This document shows positions 7,401-8,643 of a stretch of DNA of 8,643 nt, piece after piece. Under the pieces are notes generated by a model. It saw only the letters and a list, made by a program, of their open reading frames with translations. It searched no databases and had not been told where the DNA came from. Position 1 is the stretch's first letter. Every line of letters starts with the position of its first letter. The translations under genes and the position numbers were made by a program. The stretch lies in contig CAYMKI010000133.1 in assembly GCA_964390695.1 (NCBI GenBank), positions 1 through 8,643 of the forward strand, given 5' to 3'. Source of the DNA: CAWACC01 sp964390695 (lineage in GTDB: Bacteria; Chlamydiota; Chlamydiia; Chlamydiales; Parachlamydiaceae).

Positions 7401-7837
7401 TAGACCAGCTTAGAAAAAGCTTTAGCTATATATAAAAACAACGTAGAGGCTACAAGACTGGATAAAATGGCCGCTGCGGCAATTTTAATTGTGATGCCAA
7501 ATATCAAGGAAGCTGCTAAAGAACTAATCGTAAGGCTCACAGCTACGCGGATCAATTGATACAAAGGCTTATGGCTCACTTTTTGTAACGGGGTATTTTC
7601 TATTATTTTTTTAGCCGTTAAATCCACTAGAGCAAAGATTCCAGCAGAAGCTGCTGCTACCAAGGGATTTATAACCAACACCAAGGGTTGCCCTAAAATC
7701 ACCTTTCCTGGATGCAACCATTGATAAACGGAGTTGATAACCTCTCCCGATAGATAGCCCGTGCCCGTCTGAAGGATACTGGATCCGGCATGATGGACCC
7801 ACTGTTCAACTTTTTGCAGAGAAAAACTAGAATACAT
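7367..7837 (-). CDS. Small membrane protein with bilobed hydrophobic domain (Inc-like candidate)
   Basis: I chose the ATG at 7837-7835, giving 156 residues. AAGAGG (7848-7843) lies 5 bases upstream, and a strong promoter at 7869-7897 would fall inside the longer 178-residue frame beginning at 7903, ruling that start out. The N-terminus (1-45) is polar and aromatic, with no classical signal peptide. Residues 46-73 form one hydrophobic segment interrupted by N-P. Residues 94-140 form a long, nearly continuous hydrophobic stretch that splits into two helices at about G-I-T-I-K (115-119). The C-terminus is short and basic/polar. Paired hydrophobic helices with a tight turn are the hallmark of chlamydial inclusion-membrane (Inc) proteins, but ordinary small membrane proteins share it. 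No family was recognised. The gene is convergent with prpD, its last 34 bases overlapping the prpD end. A small, weak stem at 7407-7421 is the only structure near its 3' end. Confidence 0.8.
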   Translation of the reverse strand: MYSSFSLQKVEQWVHHAGSSILQTGTGYLSGEVINSVYQWLHPGKVILGQPLVLVINPLVAAASAGIFALVDLTAKKIIENTPLQKVSHKPLYQLIRVAVSLTISSLAASLIFGITIKIAAAAILSSLVASTLFLYIAKAFSKLVYQETPRELVKC

Positions 7838-7868
7838 TATAACCTCTTCGAATTTCGTTACCAAAAAC

Positions 7869-7897
7869 ACTATAGCGCTTTTATGTCTTTGTGTAAA
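7869..7897 (-). promoter_or_regulatory. Strong sigma70-type promoter for the 156-residue membrane protein
   Basis: On the minus strand TTTACA (7897-7892) and TATAGT (7874-7869) are separated by exactly 17 bases, a near-consensus arrangement. Transcription should start near 7862, leaving a leader of about 25 bases that contains the AAGAGG ribosome site. The -10 hexamer is identical to that of the promoter at 618-646. Confidence 0.75.
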
Positions 7898-8100
7898 TAC
7901 CAACTATTTATTGAACAACCATTTTTCATTTTTCCGAATTAACATTTGTTTATTTATCTTTACTAAAATAAACTAACAATAATCATAAGCATAAAATTAA
8001 TACAACTACTTAGCCACCTACAGAAGCATCTGTTCACAAAGTTGGCTCATAGCTCAAATCAGTACAAGACAGAGAGAACGACTAAAAGATCGATCTCAAG

Positions 8101-8264
8101 TTCAACGCAGAGGGCACGGAAGCACTGAGGCACGGAGATAACGAAAAGGCTTTGACAATAACCAAAAACATAAAATTGTCCGCGAAGCGCACAATTTTAG
8201 TGCTGTCAGTCAAACCCGACGGGTTTGTCTGAACCCTCTAAGCCTCAGTAATCCTGCGTTTGAA
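8101..8264. repeat. Palindromic multi-stem element, possible MITE/REP-like repeat
   Basis: The element has imperfect terminal inverted repeats: TTCAACGCAG (8101-8110) against CTGCGTTTGAA (8254-8264), one bulged base. A second closing stem is ACTGAGGC (8124-8131) with GCCTCAGT (8242-8249). Inside are two hairpins: 8171-8199 (TAAAATTGT/ACAATTTTA plus GCG/CGC around an AAG loop, with a CC bulge) and 8211-8227 (CAAACCC/GGGTTTG with a 3-base loop). The left arm contains an internal near-duplicate, GAGGGCACGGA (8110-8120) and GAGGCACGGA (8127-8136). The element is GC-richer than its AT-rich surroundings. Short GCAGAG/CACGGAG-type repeats are, from memory, dispersed in many bacterial genomes, which fits a mobile or repeated element. 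No obvious target-site duplication flanks it and it encodes no protein. Its status as a multi-copy repeat is inferred from structure alone. Confidence 0.6.
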
Positions 8265-8460
8265 ATAGAAAACGATGATCTATATTATTTTGGGTTTTAA
8301 TTGTGTATACTCAAATAAATGATTGCGAAAGTTAATAAAATCATCTACATTAAGGGGTATCGTAGTTCTATATTTGTGTACTTGTACTATCTTGAAAATC
8401 AATCATGTACACACAATGACTATTTTGGAATTAAAGTTTTAATATCCGAACGCCCTAAGT

Positions 8461-8522
8461 TTGAGCAGAATTAAGCCTACCTTGAATCTCTGAACCTGCG
8501 AGGAGACTCAAGGTGTGCTCAA
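8461..8522. promoter_or_regulatory. Long hairpin just upstream of the right-edge gene
   Basis: The inner stem ACCTTGAATCTC (8479-8490) pairs with GAGACTCAAGGT (8503-8514) at 11 of 12 positions around a 12-base loop. An outer stem TTGAGCA (8461-8467) pairs with TGCTCAA (8516-8522). A short TTTT (8523-8526) follows on the plus strand, and the gene start at 8543 is 20 bases downstream. It could be a terminator for upstream transcription or a leader structure for the downstream gene. It matches no riboswitch I know. Confidence 0.45.
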
Positions 8523-8542
8523 TTTTGTCCAAATTCCAGTAA

Positions 8543-8643
8543 ATGAGTAGCCACATGCAAAATACCCCTAATCAAGACAACAATAATCTTCTTCATCGTA
8601 GAACCGCACAACTATTTAAAAATCAAACCATTCTCATTACAGG
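8543..8643 (+). CDS. Partial gene start, possible NAD(P)-binding Rossmann (SDR-like) protein
   Basis: A plus-strand frame opens at ATG 8543, directly after an in-frame TAA, and stays open to the window edge for 33 codons plus two bases. A second in-frame ATG lies at 8555. Neither has a clear Shine-Dalgarno sequence, so the start is uncertain. The first 20 residues are polar and Asn/Gln-rich. The last visible part reads L-F-K-N-Q-T-I-L-I-T followed by a codon beginning GG (Gly). This matches the first beta strand and first glycine of short-chain dehydrogenase/epimerase proteins such as sugar-nucleotide dehydratases. The glycine-rich loop itself is beyond the edge, so the family is a guess. The hairpin at 8461-8522 lies immediately upstream. 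Confidence 0.5.
   Translation, partial: MSSHMQNTPNQDNNNLLHRRTAQLFKNQTILIT

Larger units (their letters stand above)
7904..8542. other. Long non-coding stretch with structured elements
   Basis: About 640 bases separate the membrane protein promoter from the next gene start. Positions 7904-8100 are AT-rich, with no convincing gene; the only local symmetry is a 10-base palindrome AGATCGATCT (8088-8097). Positions 8101-8264 hold a GC-richer palindromic element and 8461-8522 a long hairpin, both listed separately. Between them, 8265-8460 is AT-rich with a 7-base inverted repeat TGTGTAC/GTACACA (8375-8381 and 8407-8413) and a short doubtful frame (8319-8474). No tRNA or other known RNA was recognised. 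Confidence 0.6.

Noticed and set aside
7838..7903. A 22-residue N-terminal extension of the membrane protein starting at 7903.
   Set aside because: The near-consensus promoter at 7869-7897 lies inside it and the ATG at 7837 has its own AAGAGG site.
8375..8413. The inverted repeat TGTGTAC/GTACACA as a possible operator.
   Set aside because: The arms are only 7 bases with a 25-base gap in AT-rich DNA, and no promoter pair is nearby.
8319..8474. A 51-codon plus-strand frame in the AT-rich spacer.
   Set aside because: It has no ribosome site, is preceded directly by an in-frame stop, its end runs into the hairpin at 8461, and the product resembles nothing known. A frame this short is expected by chance.

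Overview
The window looks like a piece of a moderate-to-low-GC chromosome from an intracellular bacterium. My best guess is an environmental chlamydia (Parachlamydiaceae-like). This is inferred from gene style only: a large TPR/Ser-rich eukaryote-like protein, a small Inc-like hydrophobic protein, and a prpC-prpD pair. There is no rRNA or other taxonomic marker, so the assignment is tentative.

Layout, left to right. (1) Positions 1-571, minus strand: the N-terminal 190 codons of an unrecognised protein whose 3' end lies outside the window, with a good sigma70-type promoter at 618-646. (2) Positions 572-860: a spacer with two strong hairpins (760-790 and 805-842). (3) Positions 861-3452, minus strand: an 863-residue helical protein with a Ser-rich linker, a short leucine-rich-repeat-like patch and C-terminal TPRs. 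(4) Positions 3453-3625: a divergent intergenic region. (5) Positions 3626-7400, plus strand: a tight three-gene operon encoding an M24 family Xaa-Pro peptidase, 2-methylcitrate synthase (prpC) and 2-methylcitrate dehydratase (prpD), with gaps of 9 and 4 bases. (6) Positions 7367-7837, minus strand: a 156-residue membrane protein with a bilobed hydrophobic domain, convergent with prpD and overlapping it by 34 bases, driven by a near-ideal promoter at 7869-7897. (7) Positions 7904-8542: mostly non-coding, with a 164-bp multi-stem palindromic element (8101-8264) and a second long hairpin (8461-8522). (8) Positions 8543-8643, plus strand: the first 33 codons of another gene, ending in what looks like the first strand of a Rossmann fold.

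How the genes fit together: PrpC condenses propionyl-CoA with oxaloacetate and PrpD dehydrates the product, so the operon encodes the first two steps of the 2-methylcitrate cycle. The closing lyase (prpB) is not in the window. The co-transcribed M24 peptidase could release amino acids whose breakdown feeds propionyl-CoA, but that link is inference. The operon is clearly GC-richer (about 45-55% in sampled lines) than the flanking minus-strand TPR gene (about 23-42%), which suggests a different history. The flanking minus-strand proteins look more like host-interaction accessory genes than core metabolism. No CRISPR array, tRNA, rRNA or recognisable transposase gene was seen.
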